The notes: generated from the letters alone by a model not told the origin. DNA of 64,000 bases from Nonomuraea thailandensis (GCF_024172165.1 NZ_JAMZEB010000002.1:3307501-3371500); one strand, 5' to 3'. Positions 1-8,705 are shown, numbered from the stretch's first letter. A program made the numbers and translations.

Positions 1-112
1 GCAGGTGAACCTCGCTGCCGCCTTGGCCGACCACCTGGTGGCGTTCGTCGCCGAACCATAGCCACGTGCCCTTGGTCAGCCGGCGGCCGCCAGTCTCGTC
101 CGGCTCGTTCAT
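1..112 (-). CDS. tnsB: TnsB-like transposase, N-terminal fragment (cut by window edge)
   Basis: Only the first 37 codons lie in the window. The ATG at 112 overlaps the tnsA stop as ATGA, so the two genes are translationally coupled. The translation begins MNEPDETGGRRLTKGTW and continues with LWFGDERHQVVGQGG, which resembles the small N-terminal beta domain of TnsB/Mu-type DDE transposases. The catalytic core would lie to the left. In Tn7-like elements TnsB cuts the 3' ends and joins them to target DNA, while TnsA cuts the 5' ends. The call rests mainly on gene context (tniQ and tnsA immediately upstream) because too little protein is visible for a domain match. Confidence 0.6.
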   Translation of the reverse strand, partial: MNEPDETGGRRLTKGTWLWFGDERHQVVGQGGSEVHL

Positions 113-867
113 GGGTGTGCCCCGGCGTCGCCGGCCAGTGGAGCGGCCCAGACCATGGTGGTGTCCTCCAACGGGCGGGACAGGTCCGCCGACAGTTCGC
201 CGGTCCAGCACAGATGCAGCACGACCGCGCGAGCCACCAGCGGTTCGGCGGTGAAGCTGACCAGCTGGCCCAGCGGCACCGGCTCGCCGGCCAGCGACAG
301 GAGTTGCGCGCGGTAGTCGCTCACCCCGACCATCTCGCGGCGATAGCCCGCCAACGCCAGCACGTTGATCGTGCGCTGCCGCCCGGGCGGCTCGCCGACC
401 AGCTCATAACCCCAGCCCGCCACCGCGCAGCAGGCCGCCACCCGCTCAGCGGTCGTTCTCACTTTCGCGTCGTTCAACCGGCCGGGGTTCTTGACCTCCA
501 TCACCGTTGCCGAGCCGTCCACCCGGCGGACGAACAGGTCCGGCGTGGCCTTCCACGCGCCGCGATTGTCCACGCCGGATAGCTGCATCGGCTGGCCGGC
601 GAAGCCGGTCACCTCCGGGTCGAAGTCCAGCATCGTCATCCAGACGCTCTCCAGATACGACTCACACTCGATCATCCGGTTCGTCGTGGAGGACCAATGC
701 GTGCTCGGCGTGTGCGCCTGATCAACTCGGTGCGGGATCCGCCGGATCGCGCCACAGTTCTCAAACGCCACCTCGGCAGCGACTTCCAGCGGAAGCTGCT
801 CTTCCTGCCCGTCCGGATGCAGAAAGCGGACGTGCACGCTGCGTAACTGCAGGTCGGCAGCCTTCAT
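109..867 (-). CDS. tnsA: TnsA-like heteromeric transposase endonuclease subunit
   Basis: A 252-residue protein with a restriction-endonuclease-like TnsA N-terminal domain. An ESYLE segment near residue 70 gives the first acidic residue, TPDLFV near residue 108 the catalytic Asp, and MEVKN near residue 122 the E-x-K pair, the usual order in TnsA nucleases. TnsA cleaves the 5' ends of a Tn7-like element, allowing cut-and-paste transposition. The ATG is preceded by GGGAGG at good spacing. The gene sits between tniQ upstream and a TnsB-like start downstream, with a 4-bp overlap to the latter. It belongs to the actinobacterial Tn7-like type; which target it uses cannot be told from this window. 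Confidence 0.85.
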   Translation of the reverse strand: MKAADLQLRSVHVRFLHPDGQEEQLPLEVAAEVAFENCGAIRRIPHRVDQAHTPSTHWSSTTNRMIECESYLESVWMTMLDFDPEVTGFAGQPMQLSGVDNRGAWKATPDLFVRRVDGSATVMEVKNPGRLNDAKVRTTAERVAACCAVAGWGYELVGEPPGRQRTINVLALAGYRREMVGVSDYRAQLLSLAGEPVPLGQLVSFTAEPLVARAVVLHLCWTGELSADLSRPLEDTTMVWAAPLAGDAGAHP

Positions 868-938
868 CGCGCCTCCCGAGACCGTAAGAAGCGGCTGCTC
901 GCATTCATCCAGAGCGTCGACACGCGAAGCAGAAGCAT

Positions 939-952
939 GTGACGAAGGTCAC
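939..952. repeat. Short hairpin between tniQ and tnsA
   Basis: An inverted repeat GTGAC-gaag-GTCAC lies in the 156-bp gap between tniQ and tnsA. It is too short for a firm terminator call; it may be an operator or an RNA hairpin within the polycistron. Confidence 0.3.
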
Positions 953-1023
953 GTTAGCGCCTGGTGGCTTACTTCGTCCTCACTTTCCGGACCAAGCACC
1001 TCAGGCCATCCCACTTGGCCCGC

Positions 1024-2127
1024 TCACTGACGGCCAGCTTGCCCACCGAGCACGACATCCAAGGCTGCTGCGAAAACCGGTGACAGAGCCACCTGCGTCA
1101 ACAGATCCGGCCGCCGCTCCTTCCATCTCATCCGCGCGGCGGCGGCCAGTGGCATCAACCGCGCCACCAGCTCCGACTCCCCTTCCGCCTCGGCCACCTC
1201 CAGAGCCACCTCGAGCAGTGTCGCTGCTACCAACGCCGTCCGCGGAGCCGTCCCGTAGCGGCCCATTGGACCCGCCCGGTTCCAGCGCTGCCTAGCCGCC
1301 TCGGCGGCCAGCGCGCCCTGACCATCCAGAGTCACATTCAACAGGGGTAGAACCTCCGGCACCCCAAGCCGGATCAGCATCGCCGTCGCTTTCAAGACCG
1401 CGAACCACTGACCGGCACTCACCACCTGGCCTGCGATCAGCGCAGGCCGGCGGCCCATCGCCACCTCAAGCACGAGCCGTTGCTGATCAGCGAGTTTGTT
1501 ACTCACTGCGCTCGTGCTGATCTGAGGGATCGGCTGATCGCATACGAACCCGCTGAGAAGCGCACCGCACCGCAACGGATCCGGCATCCGTGAGCGAGAC
1601 AGACGTGCAGGCTGACCAGCCGGACCCCGTCGAATGGAAACGCGGCATCTCGGGCAGAGATCCACCAGCAGCGTCCTATGCGCGGGGCAAACCGCGGCCC
1701 AGCCCAGCTTCCACCAGACCAGCCACGCTCCGTTCGAAGCCGCGAGGCACTGCGGGCATGCCCGGCTGCCGAAGAACTGCACCCATTCACGGCTCTCTGC
1801 CCGACGGACTGACTCCTTGTCGCCCACGCGAACGCCTGCCAGGTCCAGGACCGAGCCGTCGAACATCGCCAGGTGCATCCCCCGCACGACCTCGGCGCTC
1901 ACGCCTGTGGCAGCCTCGATCGCTCTGTACGTCTCCGGCGTCGCAACGACGCCGTACGCCAGTGAACGAACGTCACTCGACGTGGCTACATCCAGCCCTA
2001 ACGCCTCGACCATCGCCCACGGCGGACATCCGTTCCGCAGGGCCATGCGATCAACCCACGACGCGAACGACTCGCCGTGCACCGGTGCCACCACCAACGC
2101 CAGCCGCCGGGGCCAGACCGTCACCAC
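1024..2127 (-). CDS. tniQ: TniQ family transposition target-selection protein
   Basis: TniQ/TnsD-like protein of about 367 residues. The conserved opening PRRLALVVAPVHGESFASW is followed by a zinc-binding CPQC...CPAH...CPRC cluster in the first half, typical of TniQ. These proteins choose the insertion site and recruit the transposase through the TnsC ATPase. The frame stays open to a TTG at 2169, but that start is poorly supported. The GTG at 2127 has an AGGAGG about 13 bases upstream and leaves almost nothing before the conserved domain, so it is preferred. The gene reads leftward into tnsA and tnsB. Finding tniQ first in the operon differs from the classic tnsABCD order. Confidence 0.82.
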   Translation of the reverse strand: MVTVWPRRLALVVAPVHGESFASWVDRMALRNGCPPWAMVEALGLDVATSSDVRSLAYGVVATPETYRAIEAATGVSAEVVRGMHLAMFDGSVLDLAGVRVGDKESVRRAESREWVQFFGSRACPQCLAASNGAWLVWWKLGWAAVCPAHRTLLVDLCPRCRVSIRRGPAGQPARLSRSRMPDPLRCGALLSGFVCDQPIPQISTSAVSNKLADQQRLVLEVAMGRRPALIAGQVVSAGQWFAVLKATAMLIRLGVPEVLPLLNVTLDGQGALAAEAARQRWNRAGPMGRYGTAPRTALVAATLLEVALEVAEAEGESELVARLMPLAAAARMRWKERRPDLLTQVALSPVFAAALDVVLGGQAGRQ

Positions 2128-2234
2128 TTCCCGGGCCGAACCTCCTGCCGTACACGCCGCTACTGCCAACTTCGATGACGCGCTTCCATGTCCACTTCCA
2201 GTTGCCGTGACGGACTGTCGTCTTCAAGACCGCC

Positions 2235-2275
2235 AGACAACAGACAACTGACCGGGCCTTGCTCTTGACGAGACA
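2235..2275. repeat. Candidate Tn7-like element end with repeated AGACAA (TGTCT) motifs
   Basis: AGACAA occurs at 2235, 2242 and 2271 in an AT-richer strip just outside tniQ, before an unrelated ferredoxin gene. Read from the outside inward these are TGTCT repeats. Tn7-like ends start with TGT and carry several short TnsB sites. The position fits an element terminus near 2275, but the opposite end and the target-site duplication are outside the window, so this is a hypothesis. Confidence 0.35.
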
Positions 2276-2385
2276 AATGAACGCTTTTTTAATTCCTTCC
2301 AAAGAGGGCTCCCGCCCTCCCCAAGCGCTCGCTCACCGCCTCACCCCCTACGAAGAACCTCCCCAGCACAGACGGGAACGACGGC

Positions 2386-2592
2386 ATGAAGGTACGCATC
2401 GACCCCGAGCGTTGCCAAGGGCACGGCCGCTGTTACGACCTGGCCCCTGACCTGTTCGGCGAGGACGACGAAGGTTACGGCAAGGTCCTCGGCAGCGGCG
2501 AGGTGGCCGCGGGTCAGGAGCCGGAGGCGCGCCTGGCGGCGGCCAACTGCCCCGAGCGGGCCATCGAGGCAGAGAACGGAGCCGCCCGATGA
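2386..2592 (+). CDS. Small [3Fe-4S] ferredoxin, P450 redox partner
   Basis: A 68-residue ferredoxin. It opens MKVRIDPERCQGHGRC and ends with NCPERAI. The CxxHxxC motif with His in the position of the second cluster Cys, plus the distal CP, marks the actinobacterial single-cluster 3Fe-4S type that passes electrons to cytochromes P450. Its last codons overlap the start of the P450 at 2589 as ATGA, so the two proteins are almost certainly made together. No ferredoxin reductase is encoded nearby; one from elsewhere in the genome must serve. Confidence 0.9.
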   Translation: MKVRIDPERCQGHGRCYDLAPDLFGEDDEGYGKVLGSGEVAAGQEPEARLAAANCPERAIEAENGAAR

Positions 2593-3860
2593 GCGTGGAC
2601 GATCGCTTCGGCCCTGACCTTGACGAGGCGCGCAAGAACCGGCCGCTCCCGGCGGTCAGCGAGATCGTCACCGACCCGGTCTCCGACTGGGCCGGCGACT
2701 TCTCCCACGTCGATCCCGTCTGGGCCGCCGATCCGTACCCGATCCAGGACGAGCTGCGGCAGAGCTGTCCGATCGCGCACACCGAGCGGTTCGGCGGGGT
2801 GTGGCTGCCGACGCGGTACGAGGACGTGGCGGCCGTGGCGTACGACACCGAGCGGTTCTCCTCCCGGGGGATCATCGTGAGCAACGTCCGGCCACCGGCC
2901 GAGCTGGCTCCGATGGGCAGCGTGCCGCCGATCTCGTCCGACCCGCCCTTCCACCACGACGCGCGCAGGCTGCTGCTGCCGGCGTTCACCAAGAGCGCGG
3001 TGCGCAGGCAGGAGGAGGCGACGCGGGCGTACTGTCACGAGCTGATCGACGCGTTCGAGGGCCGCGACCTGGTGGACGGCGCGCACGAGTACGCCGAGCA
3101 CATCCCGGTACGGGTGATCGCCAACCTGCTCGGCCTGCCGCCCGAGGACGGGCCGCTGTTCAGGCAGTTCATCGAGACCGCGCTCGAGAGCGTGAACAAG
3201 CGGCCGGAGGAGCGCGCCGACGGGTTCGCCGCGCTGGCGGACTACCTGCTCGCCCAGATCCGCGACCACGTCGACCACCCGCGCGACGACCTGATCACGT
3301 ACCTGGTCGACGCCGAGCTCTACGGGCACAAGCTCAGCCCCGACCACGTGCTCGGCACGATCATCCTGCTGCTCATCGCGGGCATCGACACCACGTGGAG
3401 CGCGATCGGCGCGTCGTTGTGGCATCTGGCCGGGACGCCGGGCGACCGGGAGCGGCTGGTGGCCGAGCCGGGCCTGGTGCCGGTGGCGATGGAGGAGCTG
3501 CTGCGGGCGTACGCGCCGGTCACGATGGCGCGGCTGGTCAGGCAGGACATGCACTGGAACGGCGTGGACATGAAGGCCGAGGACTGGGTGCTGCTGTCCT
3601 TCCCGGCGGCCAACCGGGATCCGGCGCAGTTCGAGCGGGCCGGCGAGGTGGTCATCGACCGGGAGGTCAACCGGCACGCCGCGTTCGGGCTGGGCATCCA
3701 CCGCTGCGTGGGCTCGCATCTGGCGCGGATGGAGCTGCGGGTGGCGCTGGAGGTGTGGCTGGAACGTGTTCCGGTCTTCTCCCTGGCGGATCCGGCGGCG
3801 GTGACGTGGGCGGCCAGCCAGGTGCGCGGGCCCCGCACGCTGCCCCTGCGCATCGGCTGA
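2589..3860 (+). CDS. Cytochrome P450 monooxygenase
   Basis: A 423-residue soluble bacterial P450. The I-helix reads AGIDTT, the K-helix ExxR is EELLR, and the heme loop FGLGIHRCVG places the thiolate ligand at C373. It is coupled by a 4-bp overlap to the upstream ferredoxin. The family uses O2 and two electrons to hydroxylate small hydrophobic compounds; the substrate cannot be read from sequence. The neighbouring aldehyde and alcohol dehydrogenases suggest a catabolic sequence of hydroxylation, then oxidation to aldehyde and acid, possibly for a terpenoid or isoprenoid, given the rubber genes 5 kb away. That link is inference. Confidence 0.92.
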   Translation: MSVDDRFGPDLDEARKNRPLPAVSEIVTDPVSDWAGDFSHVDPVWAADPYPIQDELRQSCPIAHTERFGGVWLPTRYEDVAAVAYDTERFSSRGIIVSNVRPPAELAPMGSVPPISSDPPFHHDARRLLLPAFTKSAVRRQEEATRAYCHELIDAFEGRDLVDGAHEYAEHIPVRVIANLLGLPPEDGPLFRQFIETALESVNKRPEERADGFAALADYLLAQIRDHVDHPRDDLITYLVDAELYGHKLSPDHVLGTIILLLIAGIDTTWSAIGASLWHLAGTPGDRERLVAEPGLVPVAMEELLRAYAPVTMARLVRQDMHWNGVDMKAEDWVLLSFPAANRDPAQFERAGEVVIDREVNRHAAFGLGIHRCVGSHLARMELRVALEVWLERVPVFSLADPAAVTWAASQVRGPRTLPLRIG

Positions 3861-3947
3861 CGGCATGGCGGCCCCTGCTCAGTGGTGACTTCGTGGCCTC
3901 TGCGCAGGGGCCGGCCGCGCGGTGCGGGTGCCGGTTGCCGGCCGCGC

Positions 3948-3999
3948 GGTGCCGGTGCGGGTGCCGGTGCGGGTGCCGGTGCCGGTGCCGGTGCCGGGT
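3948..3999. repeat. GGTGCC/GGTGCG hexanucleotide tandem repeat
   Basis: About eight 6-bp units in the 270-bp gap between the P450 and the aldehyde dehydrogenase genes. No gene is seen in this gap. Its left part also has C/G-rich palindromic CCGGCCGCGCGG pieces that could fold after the P450 stop. Confidence 0.7.
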
Positions 4000-4081
4000 C
4001 CAGGTGGCCGGGCGCGCGCGGTTCCTGCCGCAGGGGCTGAGCTGGCGCGCGAGCCCGCAACTGGACGCCGCCCGCCTCGGC

Positions 4082-4102
4082 TTCTAGAATTAAAATCTAG
4101 AA
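4082..4102. promoter_or_regulatory. TTCTAGA inverted repeat, candidate operator of the ALDH/ADH unit
   Basis: TTCTAGA at 4082-4088 and TCTAGAA at 4096-4102 form a perfect inverted repeat with a 7-bp A/T spacer; CTAGAAT also recurs as a 13-bp-spaced direct repeat. It is one of the few AT-rich patches in the window and lies 29 bp before the aldehyde dehydrogenase ATG. This suits a repressor site overlapping a promoter; the regulator is unknown. Confidence 0.5.
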
Positions 4103-4130
4103 TAAAGCTCCTCCAAGCCGAGGGTGGGTC

Positions 4131-5552
4131 ATGCCGCAGCGGATCTATGTCGATGGTGAGTGGCTTCCGGCGAGCGGCGGAGCCGCGATACAGGTGGTGA
4201 ACCCCGCCACCGAGGAGCCCTTCGACGAGGTGCCGCGCAGCGGTCCCAAGGACGTGGCGCGCGCCGTCGAGGCGGCCGCCGCCGCGCTGCCCGCCTGGTC
4301 GGCCAGGCCCGTCACCGAGCGCGCCGGGCTCTGCGCCGCCGTGGCGGCCGCGCTGGGGGAGCGGGCGGACGAGCTGACCGAGACGATCGTGAACGAGCTC
4401 GGCATGCCGATCAAGCTGACCCGCGCCATCCAGGTCGGCTCGCCGATCCGCACGTTCATGTCGATGCCCGAGGTCGCGGCGGCCGTCGCGTTCGAGGAGC
4501 CGATGGGCTCCTCGGTCGTCTACCGGGACCCGGTCGGCGTCGTCGGCGCGATCACCCCGTGGAACTACCCGCTGCACCAGATCGCGGCCAAGGTCGCCCC
4601 GGCGCTGACCGCGGGCTGCACGGTGGTGCTCAAGCCCAGCGAGGTGACGCCGCTCGACGCGTTCGTGCTGGCGGAGGTGATGCACGAGGTCGGGATCCCG
4701 GCCGGGGTGTTCAACGTGGTCTCGGGCACCGGGCCGGAGGCGGGGGAGGCGCTGGCCGCGCACCCGCTGGTGGACATGGTGTCGTTCACCGGCTCCACCC
4801 GCGCGGGGAGGCGGGTGGCCGAGCTGGCCGCCGCCGGGGTCAGGCGCACCGCGCTGGAGCTGGGCGGCAAGTCCGCGAACGTGCTGCTCGACGACCTCGG
4901 CGACGCCGCGTTCGAGGACGCCGTGCGCAAGGGCGTGGCGGCCTGCTACCTCAACTCGGGCCAGACCTGCTCGGCGCTGACCAGGCTGCTGGTGCCGCGC
5001 GAGCGCCTCCAGGACGCCGAACGCATCGCGGCCGACGAGGCGGTCACGTACACGCCGGGCGACCCGCGCGACCCGGCCACCCGGCTCGGCCCGCTGGTCT
5101 CGGCCGTGCAGCGGGAGCGCGTGCGCGCGCACCTGCGCGCGGCGGCCGAGGACGGTGCGACGATCCTCACCGGTGGCCCTGACGCGCCCGACGGGCTGGA
5201 ACGCGGCTACTACGTGCGGCCCACCGTGATCACCGCGGTGACGCCCGAGTCGCGGATCGCCCAGGAGGAGATCTTCGGCCCGGTCCTGGTCATCCTCCCG
5301 TACGACGGGGAGGACGAGGCGGTCCGCATCGCCAACGGCACCCCGTACGGGCTGGCGGCCGGCGTCCGGGCCGCGGACCAGGACCGCGCACGCAGGGTGG
5401 CCAGGCGGCTGCGCGCCGGGCAGATCCGGATCAACGACGGCGCCCACAACGGCCTGGCCCCCTTCGGCGGCTTCAAGCAGTCCGGATACGGCCGCGAGTA
5501 CGGCCGCTTCGGCCTGGAGGAGTTCCTCACCACCACGTCCGTCCAGCTCTGA
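4131..5552 (+). CDS. NAD(P)-dependent aldehyde dehydrogenase
   Basis: A 473-residue member of the aldehyde dehydrogenase superfamily, full length. The general-base Glu is E243 in LELGGKS and the catalytic thiol is C280 in NSGQTCSA. The cofactor loop TPWNYPL and the C-terminal FGGFKQSGYGRE are intact. It oxidises an aldehyde to the carboxylic acid with NAD(P)+ in the cytoplasm. It is followed after 18 bp by a zinc alcohol dehydrogenase, so the pair would convert an alcohol to its acid. An AT-rich inverted repeat just upstream may be its operator. Substrate unknown; the rubber-catabolic genes downstream make isoprenoid aldehydes a reasonable guess. Confidence 0.93.
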   Translation: MPQRIYVDGEWLPASGGAAIQVVNPATEEPFDEVPRSGPKDVARAVEAAAAALPAWSARPVTERAGLCAAVAAALGERADELTETIVNELGMPIKLTRAIQVGSPIRTFMSMPEVAAAVAFEEPMGSSVVYRDPVGVVGAITPWNYPLHQIAAKVAPALTAGCTVVLKPSEVTPLDAFVLAEVMHEVGIPAGVFNVVSGTGPEAGEALAAHPLVDMVSFTGSTRAGRRVAELAAAGVRRTALELGGKSANVLLDDLGDAAFEDAVRKGVAACYLNSGQTCSALTRLLVPRERLQDAERIAADEAVTYTPGDPRDPATRLGPLVSAVQRERVRAHLRAAAEDGATILTGGPDAPDGLERGYYVRPTVITAVTPESRIAQEEIFGPVLVILPYDGEDEAVRIANGTPYGLAAGVRAADQDRARRVARRLRAGQIRINDGAHNGLAPFGGFKQSGYGREYGRFGLEEFLTTTSVQL

Positions 5553-5570
5553 GCCCGGGGGAGAGCACAC

Positions 5571-6638
5571 ATGCGAGGCGTCATCCTGCGTGAGACGGGC
5601 AAGCCCGTCGAGGTCACCGACGGGCTGAGCGTGCGGCCGCCGGGCCCGGGAGAGATACGGGTGCGGCTGCGCGCCGCCGGTGTCTGCCACTCGGACCTGT
5701 CGATGTGCGAGGGCCGCCTGCCCGCCCGGCTGCCGCTGGTGCCCGGGCACGAGGGGGCGGGGGAGGTGGTCGAGCTCGGCCCCGGCGTGAGCGGCCCGCC
5801 GGTCGGCACGCACGTGATCCTGTCCTGGATCCCGCCCTGCGGGAGCTGCGCGCTGTGCCTGGGCGGCCAGCCGAACCTGTGCGTCGGCGTGCGCCCGCCG
5901 TCGTCCACGGTCACCTTCGAGGGCGAGCCCGCCCACGCCGGGCTCGGCGTGGGCTGCTTCGCCGAGGAGACCGTGGTCGACGCGCGCGCCGCCGTCCCGA
6001 TCCCGGACGACGTGCCGTTCGAGGTGGCCGCCGTGGTCGGCTGCGCGGTGCTGACGGGCGTCGGCGCCGTGGTCAACACCGCGCGGGTGCGCCCCGGCTC
6101 GTCGGTCCTGGTGATCGGCTGCGGCGGCGTCGGGATCAACGTGATCCAGGGCGCCAAGCTGGCCGCCGCCGCACCCGTCCTGGCCGTGGACCGGGTGCCG
6201 GAGAAGCTGGAGGCCGCCAGGGCGTTCGGCGCCACCCACGTCGCCACGCCGGACGAGCTGGGCGACGCGGTCAAGGAGCTGACCGGCGGGCTCGGCTTCG
6301 ACTACGCCTTCGAGGTCGTGGGCCGCTCGGCCACGATCCGGCAGGCGTGGCAGGCCACCCGGCGCGGCGGCACCACCGTCGTGGTGGGCGCGGGCAGCCG
6401 CGACGACCTGGTCACCTTCAGCGCCGCCGAGCTGTTCGCCACGGAGCGGCGGCTGGTCGGCTGCCTGTACGGCTCAGGCGACGTCCGCACCGACTTCGGC
6501 CGGCTGCTGCGGCTGTGGCGGGCCGGCCGGCTCGACCTGGAGGGCCTGATCAGCCGGCGCATCACCCTGGACGGCGTGGGCGAGGCCTTCACGGCGATGG
6601 GGTCGGGCGACGTGATCAGGTCCCTGGTCGTGTTCTGA
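5571..6638 (+). CDS. Zinc-dependent alcohol dehydrogenase (MDR superfamily)
   Basis: A 355-residue medium-chain dehydrogenase. Catalytic zinc ligands are in GVCHSD and PGHEGAGE, the structural zinc lobe is CGSCALC...NLC, and the Rossmann loop GCGGVGIN begins the NAD-binding half. The layout is of the class III/aryl-alcohol dehydrogenase type, oxidising a primary alcohol with NAD+. It is preceded by GGGGGAGAG about 6 bases before the ATG. It directly follows the aldehyde dehydrogenase in the same operon and ends in a hairpin shared with the convergent MFS gene. Confidence 0.92.
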   Translation: MRGVILRETGKPVEVTDGLSVRPPGPGEIRVRLRAAGVCHSDLSMCEGRLPARLPLVPGHEGAGEVVELGPGVSGPPVGTHVILSWIPPCGSCALCLGGQPNLCVGVRPPSSTVTFEGEPAHAGLGVGCFAEETVVDARAAVPIPDDVPFEVAAVVGCAVLTGVGAVVNTARVRPGSSVLVIGCGGVGINVIQGAKLAAAAPVLAVDRVPEKLEAARAFGATHVATPDELGDAVKELTGGLGFDYAFEVVGRSATIRQAWQATRRGGTTVVVGAGSRDDLVTFSAAELFATERRLVGCLYGSGDVRTDFGRLLRLWRAGRLDLEGLISRRITLDGVGEAFTAMGSGDVIRSLVVF

Positions 6639-6655
6639 CCGGCTCAGGAGCCGGT
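6638..6655. terminator. Hairpin between convergent ADH and MFS genes
   Basis: ACCGGCTC-AG-GAGCCGGT is a perfect 8-bp stem starting at the alcohol dehydrogenase stop codon and running into the last codons of the convergent MFS gene. No T tract follows, as is usual in GC-rich actinomycetes. Confidence 0.5.
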
Positions 6656-7909
6656 GCCGGCTTCGTGGGGCTCCGGGACGGCAGGAGCCCGGGAGGCGGC
6701 GACGGTGGCGCGGCCGGACGGCAGCCGGGCCGAGATCGCCATCACCACGATCGTGGCGGCGCCGGCGACGATCAGCAGCGCCTCCACGCTGACCACGTCG
6801 GCGAGCGGGCCGAAGACGACCATGCCGACCGGCGTGGCCAGCGCCATCACGATGCTGACGTAGCTGAAGACGCGCCCGTGCATGGTGGGCTCGACGCTCT
6901 CCTGGATCAGCGTCATGAACGGGGTCGAGAACGGCGGCACCAGCAGCCCGAGCACGAACATGAAGCCGTAGAACACCCACAGGTTCGTGCTCAGCCCGAG
7001 CCCCACGGTCACGGCCCCGAAGCCGTAGACGGCGACCAGGATCAGCCCCACCCGGCCGCGCTTGGCCAGCACCGTGGACATCAGGACCCCGCCGAGCAGC
7101 ATGCCGAGGCTGAAGGCGATCTCCAGGACCGCCAGCATCCACTTCTCACTGCCGAAGGTGCGCGCGACCATCAGCGGCGTGACGAAGGAGGGGGCCACGG
7201 TCAGCAGGAAGATGATCGTGTACACGATGAGCAGCCAGCGCACGACCGGATGCGTGCGGATGTAGCGCATCCCCTCGACCAGGTCCTGCCCGTAGGAGGC
7301 GGCCTGCCCGGCGGCCCGCTCCAGCGTCGGCACCGCGACCAGGGCGAGCAGGCCGATGCCGGCGACCGCCGTGACCACGTCCAGGAAGAAGACCGGGACG
7401 ATGCCGAACGCCGTGAAGATCGCGCCGGCGGCGGCGGGGGCGAGCAGCGCCATCGCCGAGCTGATGGTCTGGAAGATCCCGTTGACGCGCATGAGCTGCT
7501 CGGCCGGCACGATCTGCGGGATCATCGCCTGCACGGCCGGTGTCTGCACCCCGGCTCCGACCGAGCGCACCGCGACCGCCAGCAGGATGATCCACAGGTC
7601 GGTCACACCGTTGGCCATCAGCACCGCCAGCGCCAGCGTCGCGGCCGCGATGCCTCCGTCGGCGACCATCACCAGCACGCGGCGGTTCATCCGGTCGGCG
7701 AGCACACCGCCGAAGAGCGACACCAGGCCCTGCGGCAGGAACGCGGCCACGGCGTAGAGGGCCACCGCCAGCCCTGACCGGGTCTCCAGCGTCACCCACC
7801 ACATCACCGCGTACTGCACGACCATCGAGCCGAACAGGGACACGGTCTGGCCGGTCAGGAACAGGGCGACGTTGCGCCGCCAGGGAACAGTCTTCTCGTT
7901 GTCCTTCAT
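6644..7909 (-). CDS. MFS efflux transporter, DHA3/macrolide-efflux type
   Basis: A 421-residue membrane protein with about 12 hydrophobic segments. The first begins near residue 13 (NVALFLTGQTVSLFGS), and the loop LADRMNRRV after helix 2 is the MFS signature region. The arrangement matches the DHA3 (MefA-like) drug exporters. It lies 40 bp downstream of the TetR gene on the same strand and is probably co-transcribed with it. A role in exporting a toxic intermediate, or in handling isoprenoid products of the adjacent lcp operon, is possible but not shown by sequence. Confidence 0.88.
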   Translation of the reverse strand: MKDNEKTVPWRRNVALFLTGQTVSLFGSMVVQYAVMWWVTLETRSGLAVALYAVAAFLPQGLVSLFGGVLADRMNRRVLVMVADGGIAAATLALAVLMANGVTDLWIILLAVAVRSVGAGVQTPAVQAMIPQIVPAEQLMRVNGIFQTISSAMALLAPAAAGAIFTAFGIVPVFFLDVVTAVAGIGLLALVAVPTLERAAGQAASYGQDLVEGMRYIRTHPVVRWLLIVYTIIFLLTVAPSFVTPLMVARTFGSEKWMLAVLEIAFSLGMLLGGVLMSTVLAKRGRVGLILVAVYGFGAVTVGLGLSTNLWVFYGFMFVLGLLVPPFSTPFMTLIQESVEPTMHGRVFSYVSIVMALATPVGMVVFGPLADVVSVEALLIVAGAATIVVMAISARLPSGRATVAASRAPAVPEPHEAGTGS

Positions 7910-7949
7910 GCCCTAGATCGTGCCTGGTTCTGGCCGCCGCCGCAGTCCG

Positions 7950-8621
7950 TTATCCGGTGGCTCGCAGCATGGGCACCAGGAACCGCCTGGCCACGGCGGC
8001 CAGTTGCTCTTCGTCGTCGAGGTCGACGACCTCGCTGGGGATCGCCAGGAACGAGGCGGAGACGCGCACCATCAGCTCGGCCACCAGGTCGGTGTCGAGG
8101 TCGCCCGGCACGTGGCCGGCGCGTTGCTCGCGGCGGAGCTGGCCCGCGACGAACTGGCGCACGGTCGCGAGGGTCTGACCGCCGTCATTGATCATGGACG
8201 GCACGAGCAGGTCGGGCTCGGCGGCGATCAGGCCGCCGATCAGCGGGTTGGACCGGATCGCGCGCAGCGAGCTCACGAAGCCCAGGACCACCCGGTCGGC
8301 GGCGGTGCCCGCCTGCTCGATGTCGACCAGGAACTGATCGAAGTACCGGCGGAACTCCCGGCGCACCACATGCTCGACCAGCACGTCCTTGGTGGTGAAG
8401 CGCCGGTAGACGGTGATCCGTGAAACCCTGGCCCGCTTGGCCACGTCCTCCATGGTCGAGCGCCGGATGCCCATGCGGCAGAACTGCTCGTACGCTGCGC
8501 CGAGGATGCGCGAGCGCACCTCGTCGGTGTCGTCGACGCGCTCGACGGCATCAAGGTACGCGCGCTCCAGCAGCGACTCCGAGTTCGGCGGTGCCATGAG
8601 CGCGGAAAGCGCAGATTCCAC
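7950..8621 (-). CDS. TetR-family regulator, probable LcpR of the rubber operon
   Basis: About 223 residues. The N-terminal helix-turn-helix TMEDVAKRARVSRITVYRRF is followed by a typical TetR ligand-binding domain. The open frame reaches a GTG at 8627, but the GTG at 8621 is better spaced (5 bases) after AGGAGG. The gene is divergent from the first lcp gene, and a long imperfect palindrome lies between them at 8706-8740. TetR regulators (LcpR) next to lcp are known from rubber-degrading Gordonia. By position it most likely represses lcp and its own operon, released by an oligo-isoprenoid or other ligand; that is inference. Confidence 0.85.
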   Translation of the reverse strand: MESALSALMAPPNSESLLERAYLDAVERVDDTDEVRSRILGAAYEQFCRMGIRRSTMEDVAKRARVSRITVYRRFTTKDVLVEHVVRREFRRYFDQFLVDIEQAGTAADRVVLGFVSSLRAIRSNPLIGGLIAAEPDLLVPSMINDGGQTLATVRQFVAGQLRREQRAGHVPGDLDTDLVAELMVRVSASFLAIPSEVVDLDDEEQLAAVARRFLVPMLRATG

Positions 8622-8705
8622 GATCACCTCCTGTGGATTTCATTGTGCCTCAATCGCCTAACGGCCGTTGCAGCGTCTTGTGATGGCCGTCACGTTGTGC
8701 TGTCA

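Noticed and set aside
3879..6239. 786-codon frame opposite the ALDH/ADH genes
   Set aside because: Shadow of two well-supported enzymes; composition typical of antisense GC-rich sequence.
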